A stretch of DNA of 64,000 bases from Mytilus edulis (GCF_963676685.1 NC_092346.1:77081821-77145820); one strand, 5' to 3'. Positions 40,901 through 53,511 are shown, counted from the stretch's first letter. A program made the numbers and translations. Notes: generated by a model from the sequence alone, not told the origin.

Positions 40901-43900
40901 ACTGGTAACTTTACAGTAAGTTACATAGATAAACCACACCTTTATCATGTGTTATACGTGGACGATAACACCTGTGGAGATGACAGTCGAGAGATCAAAC
41001 CTAACTACATACATTATACAATACAATTACTCAACCCAGACTCCCTAGGGAACCCTACAGAACATTTTGGAGATGATGAAACAGGTAAATACTAAAGATA
41101 TTTATAGAATGTGACATGAGATAAAGGTCAATGAAACAGCATTCTAACATCACAATAAATAGAAAGCCATCTAGAGGTCAACATATAATCCATATGAATA
41201 TATGAATATAATTATTTTCTGTGACTGTATCTTACATTAATTTGTAGGATCCTTTACTATAGATAATTTAGCTGATCTGTAACAATAACATCTTCATGCC
41301 TTATATATCATGTACTGTAGTACGCCGCTAGATTAAAACTGACGTGGAAAGGTAACACATGCCCACCGAAAGCTCTTTTTTTGAGAGCCCAGGTGGTCGT
41401 GTGGTCTAGCGGGACGGCTGCAGTGCAGGCGATTTGGTGTCACGATATCACAGTAGCATGGGTTCGAATCCCGGCGAGGGAAGAACCAAAAATTTGCGAA
41501 AGCAAATTTACAGATCTAACATTGTTGGGTTGATGTTTAGACGAGTTGTATATACATTATGTACACAGCCATGTATCACCATCATTGATGGCGATCCGAT
41601 GGATACATCTGTTGTAGGGTTGTCACTGACTCAGACGTACTTATGAATATAATTATTTTCTGTGACTGTATCTTACATTAATTTGTAGGATCCTTTACTA
41701 TAGATAATTTAGCTGATCTGTAACAATAACATCTTCATGCCTTATATATCATGTACTGTAGTACGCCGCTAGATTAAAACTGACGTGGAAAGGTAACACA
41801 TGCCCACCGAAAGCTCTTTTTTTGAGAGCCCAGGTGGTCGTGTGGTCTAGCGGGACGGCTGCAGTGCAGGCGATTTGGTGTCACGATATCACAGTAGCAT
41901 GGGTTCGAATCCCGGCGAGGGAAGAACCAAAAATTTGCGAAAGCAAATTTACAGATCTAACATTGTTGGGTTGATGTTTAGACGAGTTGTATATACATTA
42001 TGTACACAGCCATGTATCACCATCATTGATGGCGATCCGATGGATACATCTGTTGTAGGGTTGTCACTGACTCAGACGTACTTATGAATATAATTATTTT
42101 CTGTGACTGTATCTTACATTAATTTGTAGGATCCTTTACTATAGATAATTTAGCTGATCTGTAACAATAACATCTTCATGCCTTATATATCATGTACTGT
42201 AGTACGCCGCTAGATTAAAACTGACGTGGAAAGGTAACACATGCCCACCGAAAGCTCTTTTTTTGAGAGCCCAGGTGGTCGTGTGGTCTAGCGGGACGGC
42301 TGCAGTGCAGGCGATTTGGTGTCACGATATCACAGTAGCATGGGTTCGAATCCCGGCGAGGGAAGAACCAAAAATTTGCGAAAGCAAATTTACAGATCTA
42401 ACATTGTTGGGTTGATGTTTAGACGAGTTGTATATACATTATGTACACAGCCATGTATCACCATCATTGATGGCGATCCGATGGATACATCTGTTGTAGG
42501 GTTGTCACTGACTCAGACGTACTTATGAATATAATTATTTTCTGTGACTGTATCTTACATTAATTTGTAGGATCCTTTACTATAGATAATTTAGCTGATC
42601 TGTAACAATAACATCTTCATGCCTTATATATCATGTACTGTAGTACGCCGCTAGATTAAAACTGACGTGGAAAGGTAACACATGCCCACCGAAAGCTCTT
42701 TTTTTGAGAGCCCAGGTGGTCGTGTGGTCTAGCGGGACGGCTGCAGTGCAGGCGATTTGGTGTCACGATATCACAGTAGCATGGGTTCGAATCCCGGCGA
42801 GGGAAGAACCAAAAATTTGCGAAAGCAAATTTACAGATCTAACATTGTTGGGTTGATGTTTAGACGAGTTGTATATACATTATGTACACAGCCATGTATC
42901 ACCATCATTGATGGCGATCCGATGGATACATCTGTTGTAGGGTTGTCACTGACTCAGACGTACTTATGAATATAATTATTTTCTGTGACTGTATCTTACA
43001 TTAATTTGTAGGATCCTTTACTATAGATAATTTAGCTGATCTGTAACAATAACATCTTCATGCCTTATATATCATGTACTGTAGTACGCCGCTAGATTAA
43101 AACTGACGTGGAAAGGTAACACATGCCCACCGAAAGCTCTTTTTTTGAGAGCCCAGGTGGTCGTGTGGTCTAGCGGGACGGCTGCAGTGCAGGCGATTTG
43201 GTGTCACGATATCACAGTAGCATGGGTTCGAATCCCGGCATGGAAGAACCAAAAATTTGCGAAAGCAAATTTACAGATCTAACATTGTTGGGTTGATGTT
43301 TAGACGAGTTGTATATATATATATATATATATATGCCCCGGCCGGGGAGGAAGTTATGAATCAAATCTACTCTAACATCGTTAGGTTGATTTTCTAGGCA
43401 CTTTATATATGTATAACATACAGATCTAACATTGTTAGGTTGATGTTTAGACGAGTTGTATATACAGAATGTACACAGCCATGTATCACCATCACTGCTG
43501 GTGATCCGATGGATAAATCTGTTGTAGAGTTGTCACTGGTTCAGACGTATATTTATATATATATATAAAATGATTTCATACATTTCTACAAAGATATCTA
43601 TAAACAAAGCATAACTGAGTGCTTTGTTTCCTTTTTTCTCTTATTTTACTCTATTTGATTTCGATAACCATTTACTGCATTCAAATTTTAACAAATTATT
43701 AAAATTTCTTTTTCAGGACTTCTAAGATTTTACCAGTTATTGACTTTAGCCTATTTTGTATTAGGATGTATATTTGCTCCACGATTGTACGAAACATTAA
43801 GTAAAGGAGGACCAATGCAGCTAGTCATACAATTACTATCAGTGTCTACATGTCTTCAGGCATTAGGGAGCTTTATCATGATGATTCATTTACAAAGGTT

Positions 43901-46900
43901 TGTTCTTCATTTATTTCTGTTCATAGATAGAAATTTATTTATTAAGGTCTTGTCTAAAGAAATTATGATCTCTTTGTGTCATGGCTTTAAAAAAAAAAAA
44001 GAAGATGTGCTGTGATTGCCAATGAGACATAATGACGTAGAAGCTAGCAACTATAGGTCACACTACATACTTTGACAATAAGTAAAACCCATACCACAAA
44101 GCAAGCTACAAAAGACTCCAAATGACAAATGTAAAACAATCAAACGAGAAAACTTACAGCCTGCTTTCTGTACAAAACAATAAGGAAAAAACAAATATGA
44201 TATACAGCATCCAATGACAAATACTAAATTAAAAAAATCAAAGCATTTAGAGAAAATCTTACACGGGGTAACATTGTTTATTAGGTCAAGATCTATCTGC
44301 CCTGAAATTTTCAGATGAATCAGAGAACTCGTTGTTGGGTTGCTGCCCCTTAATTGGTAATTTTAAGGAAATTTTGCCGATTTTAGCTCAGGGCCAAGTG
44401 AGCTTTCTCATCACTTTGCGTCCAGTGTCGTCGTCTTCCGGCGTCATTTACTTTAACAAAAATCTTCTCCTCTGAAACTTCTGGGCCAAATTAAACTAAA
44501 CTTGGCCACAATCATCATTGGGGTTTCTAGTTTAATAAATGTTTCCGGTGACCCAGCCAACCAACCAAGATGGCCGCCATGGCTAAAAATTGAACATAGG
44601 GGTAAAATTTAGATTTTAGCGTATAACTCTGAAACCAAAGCATTTAGAGCCAATCTGACACGGGGTAACATTGTTTATCAAGTCAATATCTATCTGCCCT
44701 GAAATTTTCAGATGAATTGGACAATCGGTTGTTGGGTTGCTGCCCCCCAATTGGTAATTTTTAAAGAAATTTTGCCGTTCTTATTATCTTGAATACTATT
44801 ATAGATGGAGATAAACTGTAAACAGCAATAATGTTCAGCAAAGTAAGATCTACAAATAAGTCAACATGACCAAAATGGTCAGTTGACCCCTTAAGGAGTT
44901 TTTGCCCTTTATAGTCAATTTTTAACAATTTCATTAATTGGGTAAAGTTTTGTAAATTTCTACAAAATAATTTCCTCTGTTACTAATGGGCAAAGTTCAT
45001 TATAGATAGAGATAATTGTAAGTAGCAAGAACTTCAAACACATCACCATCACCAAAACACAATTTTGTCATGAATCCATATGTGTCCCTTGTTTAATATG
45101 CACATAGACCAAGGTGAGCGACACAGGCTCTTAAGAGCCCCTAGTTGGTTATTATCATGAGCAATTATGTTCAGCAAAGTTAGATCTACAAATAAGTCAA
45201 CATGACCAAAATGGTCAGCTGCCCCATTAAGGAGTAATTGCACTTTATAGTCAATTTTTAACAATTTTTTGTAAATTTTTGTAATGTTTTACAAAATTCT
45301 TCTCCTTTGAAGCTACTAAGACAAATTTAACCAAACTTGTCCACAATCATCATTAGGGTATCTAGTTTAAAAATGTGTCCGGTGACCCTCCCCGTGAACC
45401 AAGATGGCCGCCATGGCTAAAATAGTATATAGGGTAAAATGCAGTTTTTGGCTCATATCTCTAAAACCAAAGCATTTAAAGAAAATCAGCTGTGGATGAA
45501 ATTGTTCATTAGGTCAAGATCTATCTGCCCTGACATTTTCAGACCAATCTGGCAACTTGTTGTTGGGCTGCTGCCCCTGAATTGGTAATCTTAAGAAAAT
45601 TTTGCAGCTTTTGGTTATTTCCTAAATATTATTATAGATAAAGATAAACTGTAAATAGCAATAATGTACAGAAAAGTAAGAGCTACAAATAAGTCAACTT
45701 GACCAAAGTGGTAAATTGACCCCTTAAGGAGTTATTGTCCTTTTTAGTCAATTTTTAACAATTTTCATAAATTTTGTACATGTAAATTTTTACAAAATAT
45801 TTTCCACTGTCACTTCTGGGCCAATTTCATTATAGATAGAGATAATTGTAAGCAGCAAGATTGTTCAATAAAGTAAGATCTGCAAACACTTCACCAACAC
45901 CAAAACACAATTTTGTCATGAATCCATCTGTGTTATTTGTTTAATATGCACATAGACCAAGATGAGCGACACAGGCTCTAACACAGGCTCTTTAGAGCCT
46001 TTAGTTATTGACATAACAACAACAAAAATATAGAGAAAACAACTGAATATATGTAATTAAGTAATTGAATAGTTCTTATAGCTTTTTATTGATATGCTTG
46101 CAGACATGAAAATTAACCAATTTTGAGGTAGCTATGGAGAATTGATATGTTGTCAGGTTCAAAATTTTCAAACATTTGTTCAACAATAGGTTTAGCACAT
46201 GTACATGTATTGTTCATTTTAACATTGATGATTTGTGCTGAATTTTTGTTTTCAGTTCATAAGCATTTTATCTTTATGCTTTTGATAAAAGTCAGATATA
46301 AATGATGATACATGATTTATATTCAATTTCATTTAATTTCAGGTATTCAAAAGATGGAATGGGTTCATCATTTGTAGAATTGATAGCTGAATGTAAGTTT
46401 AAAATAAAGACAAATGTTTTACCAGTACTGGTGTTTTATTGTTTCATTTCTTATATTGAATAATTTTAAAAGAAAACTTACCCCAAAGTTTTCTAAATAT
46501 TGAAAGATATATTTAAGGGGATTTAATACAGTTAGAAATAGTATAGTCATGATAGTGTTTGTTTCTTTGTGTTTTTGAGATTGAATGTAAAATAAGATGA
46601 CTTCTCTGCAAAATCACAAAATAAAGCACATCTTTTCAATAGGTTGAGGCTCCAACTTCTCATACTAAGAATTTTAGAATTTTGATACTAGTTTTAAGGT
46701 GATTTAATGAATTCACTTTTAAAAGAACTCTTAAATGGTCTGAAATTGTCACCACAATTTTAACAGGATGCTTTTTATGAAGTTGTGAAAAGTTATAATG
46801 ATGTTGTATGGGGAGTGAAAATCCTGACAACAACTCAGACATAATACAAATATATGAAGTAGAAAGAACTGAACGGTTTTGATGGGTTCACTGATCTGCC

Positions 46901-49900
46901 ACATGTCACATAGACAACACTGAAATCTTCATCTGAACAAAAGTTTAGGATGTAATTATGATTTTTTGGCAATGATAAGAAAAACAACCTTAAAAAAGAT
47001 GTTTTAAAAGATTTCCCTCAGTATATAGATCCAGAAAATTCACTATATCTTGAATTTGATGGTATAAATATTTTGATTTACCACTTTTGTATTATTTTGT
47101 TTCAGTTTTTGATGTGTTGTCTCAGTTTGCTATGTTGTACATGTTACTCAGTCTAAGTCTTGGATGGACTTTAGGCACAAGTTATAAAGCAGTATCACAT
47201 CTACATATAATCAGTAAAAAACCTGCAGCTAGGGTTGTAGGTGTCTTGGCTGTAATACAGGTATGTAATACATAACAGTTTTAATGTAAGTCCTATAAAT
47301 TGGCAAACATAACATCTCTTATTTTTATATCTAAAGGATCTTTCAGTATGCCATCACTTACAATAATTGAATTTAATTGTTTCTGTTAAACAATTTTATT
47401 GTGTCTACCCATTTTGCAACCTTAAGTATGTTAGAAAGTATAATATATACTCAGAAAGCTTTGTCAGGTGACATAGCCTTCCATGGACATGATTGAAGAC
47501 TTTCATTTTGATTTTGAAAATATGTACACCACTAAGTCAGCAATTGTGATATTATTAACATACTGTATTTACCATTAGGTATATTTCCTTGTAGGCAATA
47601 CTATTTATATGGGAACAGATAGAAGATACAGACCACAGAATGTATCACGCTCATCGTAGTTATGCTGGTTTAGCACTTGTAGTTCTTCGTATTTTATTAG
47701 CTGCCTTATTTGCCTGGAATCTCAATGTAACAGTCTCAGCAGAAAGAAGTGCTTTACGTAGGGAATTTTATAAGTCTTTCACTAAAGTAAGTATTTGTTG
47801 GTCATATTTTGTTGATAAAGACGATGAAAATAACATAACATATACTAATATACTTTATTTGAGTGCCATCATATATTCACAATGAACTTATTGGTTCCAC
47901 TTGTTATATAGTCTTAAGAAAAATACTGGTGAATTTTAATTCTCCTTGATTATGTTTTTACGATGTAATTGGACAATCTATTTTTAAAGAAGATCATAAA
48001 GATATACATGTAACGTAAAGTTTTACTTGGTTCTGAATTTACTTTCATTATTACATTTACAAACCACAAATATGTTTTAAGACATTTTAACAGAAAACGT
48101 CATGAAGTTCTATCTGTAACTGTGGCTTCATATATACAGTCCACCACACAGCCCTTTATTTTTTGCTCTTCTGGAGCGCTCTTTCATCTGGTATTAAATG
48201 TCAGATAAGCTTAAGTATTATCTAAGTACTTGTCACTTTCAATTAAATACATTATTGTTTTAATTTTTTTTCTGTAAAAAGTTAAATTATGTACAAGATA
48301 GAGTAATATGATTCCCAACAATGTAAACACTACCTGACTACAGTTTTGTCATAGATGAAGATTTCACATTATGAATAAATAGCTGCGCCATAAGCGCATG
48401 ATACGGCTGTCACATTTTCATAGAATAAAATTCAATTACTTTCAATGTCATATTAGAAATTTGTGAAAATCAAAAGGAAACTTACATCAATGGATATTAA
48501 CAATTCACCAAAGTTGCATGAGAATAGCTGAAAGCATTTTTGAGTAACAGTTACTGTCTGAAAACTGAAAAATCTCCCTTTTTCATAATTTTTCATCATT
48601 AATTTTATAGACTGGACGTTGTGATTAAAATAGGGTAGGAGGTGCTTTAGTCAATACAAAATAAGATTGGTGTTTGTGACCTCTCCGCAAAGCACAAATC
48701 ATTTAAGAGTAACTGCAAAGTATGGTTAGCTAAGAATTGGAATGTTGTTTCTCAGATGACTAAAGGACAAAACAACAGTTTCATTTGTCCTAAAATATTA
48801 TAAATCATTATTAAGGAATGTGTGTGTGTGGAGGGGGAGGATATTCTGGTATAGCCTTTGTGAATAAATTGTGAATCCTTATTTATGTATTTCAATTCAT
48901 AAGTAAAATTTAAATGATTTTTTTTTTTAAATTTTTCAACCTCCCTTTTTTGTTCTTTATTTTATTAACTTGAATTGTGTGATACATGTAAAGTGCAAAA
49001 TAACTGATAAGATGAACTTTGAAAATGCCACTTGTCATGCATTTTTTAATGTAAATTGTTATCTATTTAAAATGTTCTTATTTATTATAACTAGTTGAAA
49101 TGTTTATACCAAACAGCTACTTTCTGTTAATTTCTGTCATGACATTGTTTATTCTTTTATCTATATTATACAACTGAAATTGTATTTCTGTATTCTGCAC
49201 AAAAACAATGCCATATGTGTGTACACAAGATTTAACACAAAAGATGCAGAAATTATCACTGTAGCTAACATGATATTTGAACCGACCCAACCTGTGTAAT
49301 GTTAATTTTACTGATAAAATTAAAAATTTGCCAAATTTGATTTAATGAATGTTGACAGCCACTTAGATTTTATGTTGTTTTTATCTAAACAGTAGTTTTG
49401 TAAAAAAAAAATCAATTTGAGGGCTGTATGTAGGACTGTATAGTCATCATATTTTCTCCTTAAAAATTTATACATTCCTTGATTTCAAATTTTTGGTTTT
49501 GATCATTTCCTAAGAAAAAAATGGCATAGTACCGAAAGGCATCATGTCACAAGTATTTTTAGCACTACCATTTCCATTATATGTGCCTGATGAACCATTC
49601 CCATTCTTTGAATAAAATCATGTTTTATATTGTTGTATTTTTTACTATTTCAGAGTTGTATGTTATGGTTTTTATGTTATCCCTTGATAGTGGTGATATC
49701 ATGGATATTTTATGAATATCTTAGATATAAGGTAAGATATCCATTAAAAATTATTGCAAGTAGGAACATATTTAATTTGAAGAATTGGTAGTTATAGATC
49801 AAGTTCATGTTAAATTTTGAATATCCCGATTTTCAGGGATTAAGGGCCCTTGGACATGTTGGAACCAACAGCTGATAGTGGAATTTTTGTCATACCTGTT

Positions 49901-51226
49901 CTGATTTTTTTATTTACAAATGTACATTAGAATAAAAAAAAGTGGATCAATACAGTTAATTTAAGTAAACACATATCATAAAGAAGATTTTTATAATTTT
50001 TTTTGTGTAACACTTATGTACTTAAAATTCAAATACATCAAATTAAGCTGGATTTTTTGTTGTTGGAAAGTAACATGGTATTAAGGAAAATATAAGTGAA
50101 GTTTCAGTTTTATACATGTTGCAAATGTGATAAAATTAACTTCCGTCAGAAAGCTTGTTAAGACAAATAATCCATGGATATTTACTGAAGAGAAAACTAT
50201 ATAAAATTGGAAAAAATGAATTCAATAAATACTATAATTGATATTTACATTTTTTAAATGTATAGAAGACTTGAAGTAGAAATTTAAAAAAAAGAAATGG
50301 CATTTATAACAATTCCTACTTCCAATTTGAGCTAGCAAGCTTTTTGTGAGACAAGTGGTAAGGTATAAAATTGTTGAATCAATACAATACAATAATAATT
50401 TATTAACGTCTCGCCATCAATAATACAGTATACACATTTTACATTATAAAAGTAAACCTTTTTAAAACTATTAATGCCATTCTAAAAATAATTATGAGAG
50501 ACGGAGTAAAAGGAACTAGTATTTACAAATTTTCAAAAAGCTATTATAAAACAAATGTTAAATCATAAAACATATTAACATCAATTATCGGTATAAAACA
50601 AAGTCTTCTACGGTCTAAAATAAGCTTGCAGGTTTTGGCACATTTTTGTATCACATTAATTTATCACTCGTTAAAATAAATGAAAGTTTCAATGAATTTA
50701 GACTAAAATTTTCGTTTTCAAAGTTTAAAATCTTATACAGTTCGTCTCTAAGATCATCGTACAACAGACATTCAGTCAATACAGACTCCCCTGTTTCAAT
50801 GTGATCGTCACAAACAAAACAAGTTCTTTGATCTATTGGAAGATTCTCGTAACGTCCTGTCTCCACACGTATTGGGGCAACACCACAGTGAAACTGAGAG
50901 TAAGCTCTTCTGTGTGATGGTATAATAAGTTTATCTAAGTAAAGTTCTGTATATACATCCTGTTTAAATGTTCTATATGTACGTAATTTGTTACCTCCTG
51001 GTCCATTTGATATTATATAAAATCCATAAATGAAACTAATTAATGCTTGTGGTTTTCATTTCAGTTGATTACAATGGCAGTTGTAATGAGTCAGTGTGGA
51101 GCTGTGGCCATGCTGTACAAGTTATTCCTGTCTAGAAGCCTATATTGGGAAATATCTGCTTTATCAAGTTCTCTCCCCTTACATGTCAGAATGGATAAAA
51201 CATTAGGATACAAATTATACTCATGA
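37820..51226 (+). CDS. GPR180: Integral membrane protein GPR180, complete, nine exons
   Basis: GPR180 is a seven-transmembrane protein with an N-terminal luminal domain (GPR180/TMEM145 family). In vertebrates it has been tied to vascular intimal thickening and to TGF-beta signalling rather than classical G-protein coupling. The exons 37820-37976, 39964-40101, 40884-41084, 43717-43897, 46343-46392, 47106-47260, 47595-47786, 49654-49731 and 51065-51226 join in frame to 437 residues; human GPR180 has about 440. A signal peptide (LSVLLIFSYFLKSTNS) is followed by KTISGTLSS, an extracellular part with CGDD and LNPDSLGNPTEHF, then the membrane segments with the GPR180 signatures KGGPMQLV, RYSKDGMGSSF, LSLSLGW, WEQIEDTDHRMYHAH, AERSALRREFYKSF, CMLWFLCYPL and LSRSLYWEISALSS. 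It fits GPR180 better than TMEM145 on these blocks. Confidence 0.95.
38368..38531. mobile_element. 164-bp MITE with ATACACCTTATCGCTATT ends
   Basis: ATACACCTTATCGCTATT at the left is exactly inverted as AATAGCGATAAGGTGTAT at the right. A TA duplication (mariner type) is compatible. The body holds two perfect CRE-type TGACGTCA sites (38413-38420 and 38464-38471). It lies in GPR180 intron 1. Confidence 0.88.
39964..40101 (+). CDS. GPR180: GPR180 exon 2
   Basis: It encodes QALLNYTLNDTGHSSPKFVL through ELARAV. Among three overlapping GT donors at 40097-40107, the one at 40102 is the only one that keeps frame with exon 3. Confidence 0.8.
40884..41084 (+). CDS. GPR180: GPR180 exon 3
   Basis: It encodes QIKNRTGNFTVSYIDKPHLY, YVDDNTCGDDSR and LLNPDSLGNPTEHFGDDET. 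NRT and NFT are candidate N-glycosylation sites. Confidence 0.92.
41202..43314 (+). repeat. 441-bp tandem array, 4.8 copies, with tRNA-like pol III promoter in each unit
   Basis: Units start at 41202, 41643, 42084, 42525 and 42966 (partial), exactly 441 bases apart; the four complete units look identical. Each holds an A-box-like TGGTCTAGCGG (41402-41412 in unit 1) and a perfect B box GGTTCGAATCC (41461-41471), at tRNA spacing, followed by a GATCTAACATTGTTGGGTTG region. The fifth unit differs (CCCGGCATGG instead of CCCGGCGAGGG) and decays into (TA)n at 43314. It lies in GPR180 intron 3. Confidence 0.95.
43415..43556 (+). mobile_element. Diverged solitary copy of the SINE-like 3' part
   Basis: CAGATCTAACATTGTTAGGT to GTCACTGGTTCAGACGTAT matches the second half of the 441-bp unit with several substitutions (CACTGCTGGTGATCC for CATTGATGGCGATCC). 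It is older than the array and lacks the A and B boxes. Confidence 0.8.
43717..43897 (+). CDS. GPR180: GPR180 exon 4 (TM1-TM2)
   Basis: It encodes LLRFYQLLTLAYFVLGCIFA, KGGPMQLVIQLLSV and GSFIMMIHLQ. It lies directly after the 441-bp tandem array. Confidence 0.94.
43990..44165 (+). repeat. Dispersed repeat, family A relative (partial)
   Basis: GAAGATGTGCTGTGATTGCC, AATGAGACATAATGACG, GGTCACACTACATAC and AAGCAAGCTACAAAAGACTC align with the order of landmarks in 14926-15192. Confidence 0.6.
44375..46005 (+). repeat. Large dispersed repeat, two diverged tandem ~800-bp halves
   Basis: The landmarks AACCAAGATGGCCGCCATGG (44563 and 45399), TCAAGATCTATCTGCCCTGA, GTCAACATGACCAAAATGGT and ACACAGGCTCTTAAGAGCCC / ACACAGGCTCTTTAGAGCC recur in order in both halves. 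No ORF. I remember this family as very abundant in bivalves. A decayed copy sits at 51650-52220. Confidence 0.75.
46343..46392 (+). CDS. GPR180: GPR180 exon 5 (50-base micro-exon)
   Basis: It encodes YSKDGMGSSFVELIAE. The size and position match the YSKDGIG block of vertebrate GPR180. Confidence 0.92.
47106..47260 (+). CDS. GPR180: GPR180 exon 6 (TM3)
   Basis: It encodes FDVLSQFAMLYMLLSLSLGW and then KKPAARVVGVLAVIQ. Donor GTATGT. Confidence 0.94.
47595..47786 (+). CDS. GPR180: GPR180 exon 7 (TM4-TM5)
   Basis: 64 codons: AILFIWEQIEDTDHRMYHAH, LALVVLRILLAALFAW and AERSALRREFYKSFTK. Donor GTAAGT. Confidence 0.95.
49654..49731 (+). CDS. GPR180: GPR180 exon 8 (TM6)
   Basis: 26 codons: SCMLWFLCYPLIVVISWIFY and EYLRYK. 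Donor GTAAGA, phase 0. Confidence 0.93.
50385..51010 (-). mobile_element. 5'-truncated LINE 3' end in GPR180 intron 8
   Basis: On the minus strand the frame reads GPGGNKLRTYRTFKQ, YLDKLIIPSHRRAYSQFHCG, VAPIRVETGRYENLPIDQRT and CFVCDDHIETGESVLTECLL, the C-terminal Cys/His-finger end of a LINE ORF2, similar in layout to ETGRYYNVDKNNRLCTNCN in the LINE at 6319. It stops in an A/T tail near 50385. Confidence 0.8.
51065..51226 (+). CDS. GPR180: GPR180 exon 9 and stop (TM7)
   Basis: LITMAVVMSQCGAVAMLYKL, then SRSLYWEISALSSSLPLHV and a short tail ending YKLYS, TGA at 51224-51226. The 3' UTR probably ends after AATAAA at 52600-52605. Confidence 0.94.
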   Translation: MITMAVVMSQCGAVAMLYKLFLSRSLYWEISALSSSLPLHVRMDKTLGYKLYS

Positions 51227-52605
51227 CAGAACAACATGGATAATTAACTTTGTCCAAAACTGTGTTCAGAAGATGTGAAGGGACCAATATGGTCATTATA
51301 TATGAAAATATTACTTTGTTTAACTGATCTTCAGTGGCATTGAAAGTTCAGAATGTCCCAGCAGAAAGTATGTAGGACACATCCAAGATATAACATCAGC
51401 ACAGAGGGTCATACCAAAGGATTTGATTCTGTCTGGAAATGGACAGTATTGACACTTTAGGCTTTATTTGAACATGTTAAATGGGTATTTTTATAATTTC
51501 TTTCCATCCACACATATTCTGGAAGAAAAACATATGAAATTGTTTTTTACATATTCATCATATTTTATATAAATGTAGATTTTCTAAAAAATGGGAATGA
51601 TGAAATAGAGTTTCAAATGGCCCAAATGTCTGTGTGAGCAATTGCTATTGTTTGGTTTCTGTTGTCGTCCTGTCATTCATGAACCTTACAAAAATCTTCT
51701 GTTCTGAAACTAATGGGCCAATTAGGGTATCTAGTGTAAAAACATGTGTCTGGTAATTCTGCTTGCAACCAACATGGCCACCAAAACCAAAAACTGCCGG
51801 ACTTCTCCTTTTATATATATCAATAGCAAAAATGATCAGCAAGACAAGATCTACTTGCCTGCATGGGAACTTGACCGCGGCTTCCCACCACGCTTTTCTC
51901 CAGCATGGAGAAATTTCAACCAATAACTTGATCTCTCTGCCCCGTACCTCGAGAAACCCACAATAGCCCGCATGGGAACTAGTCTGTGGCTTCCCACTTC
52001 ATGTGGAAAACAGCAGAAATCCTCAGTCTCCTTATAGTAGGCATTGCCCTTAAAAATTTTGATTGACATTTTAGATTTTTGGTTAAAACTATGTTACAGA
52101 AAAAGTGTAAACAACAAAAATGATCAGCCAAAAATACTTTTATTCGTGCATTATATTCTGGAATAACATTGTAGAGTGCATGGCCATTGTTAAAGATGCA
52201 TATAGGTGATTGACACAAGCTCTTTAGATACTCTATTTTTGTATGGGATTCTTTTTATTATTGTTTTGTGTTGGTTTATTTTGGGGGAGGGATGTATTTG
52301 ATTAAGTTATGTTAGACATTAGTATACTCCAATTTAATGTTATATTTACTGTGGCAATTGTGTGAACTGAGCAGATTATTTTAAGTGAGAATGTTACATA
52401 TCATATACAAATTTGCTCATTAAATGGTTATGTATTCAATGTATGAATGATTAATGAAACATTTATGAAGGGTAAGTTGTCTTTAAATTGTTGCGATTGA
52501 TAATACAAACTTTTGTAGCTATGTAATCTCCCACTAGGTACACATAACCTTTATCAGTATCAGGTTATACTAGTCCTAAGCTAGTGAAAGGTAGAACTGA
52601 ATAAA
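51227..52605 (+). promoter_or_regulatory. GPR180: GPR180 3' UTR; decayed repeat inside, AATAAA at 52600
   Basis: The UTR contains a worn copy of the 44375-46005 repeat family (AAAATCTTCTGTTCTGAAAC, GGGCCAATTAGGGTATCTAG, ACATGGCCACCAAAACC) and ends with AATAAATGTGC at 52600. Confidence 0.5.
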
Positions 52606-53511
52606 TGTGCTACATTCATAAGACAAAAGTAATTTATTTATTCCCTCCATATATACTACATTGCATTTTTTTCCTTCCTCTAAATTCAAATTTCTTGTAC
52701 TTCGTCCAACCATCTGATTTGTGATTGAATTTCTCATATTGAGCATGGAATTTGCCTATTTATCTGCATATATATGATAAAGAAGATAAAAACGGGTGTA
52801 AATCTGGAGTAAAAATGGTAGCATATCTCTTTTTGTTTCATTACAAATTAAATTTGAAGGTATAGCTTTTTATTTTCTTATGCTTATTTGAACACAAATT
52901 ATAATTTTATCAATTTCAATTTTTGTTAAAACTAAATACAGATCTTGATAACTTATAAATGCAAGATTCATTTGTGATGGCAAATTATGATGAATAGCAA
53001 TAAAAGTGTCTTTGAACCAATCAAAGAATGAAAAATTAAAACATTTTGTAAAAATTTCTTGTCCATAGACTGGTCTGACAAATTGTATTGGCTGTAGCTA
53101 CTGTAAAACATTTAAATAGAACTTGTATGAGTACCACATTACTTATTGTTTTTATTATGAAAAATACTCTAAAATATTTCTAAATCTGTTATTTAGTTCG
53201 AATCATTATGGTGACAGCTTACCTGTATTACATGTATGTTGTTTAAGTTAATGACTGATGCCAATTCATTGTCATATTTTATTTTGTTGAAATAAGCAAT
53301 CATTATCTGTAGCATAAGTTTTTGATAGTCCTGTAGAAAGTTTTCTAGGTTAGACAGCATCATAAAATACAAAGTATCAATCAAACATTCCTAAAAATAA
53401 ATTAACCATAGAAAGATGGAGCTTTTATTAAACTGGTTTCTGTCTGTTTATATGATTTATAAATGTATGAATTTTCACAGAATTCTTTGAAACAGGATTT
53501 TTTTATTTCAG

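Noticed and set aside
41395-41480. A functional tRNA gene
   Set aside because: A and B boxes are present, but no consistent acceptor or anticodon stem could be drawn. It looks like the tRNA-derived head of a SINE.
41434-42969. Four identical 70-codon ORFs
   Set aside because: They are the same frame repeated in each 441-base unit and run across the tRNA-like B box. Identity comes from DNA duplication, not from coding constraint.
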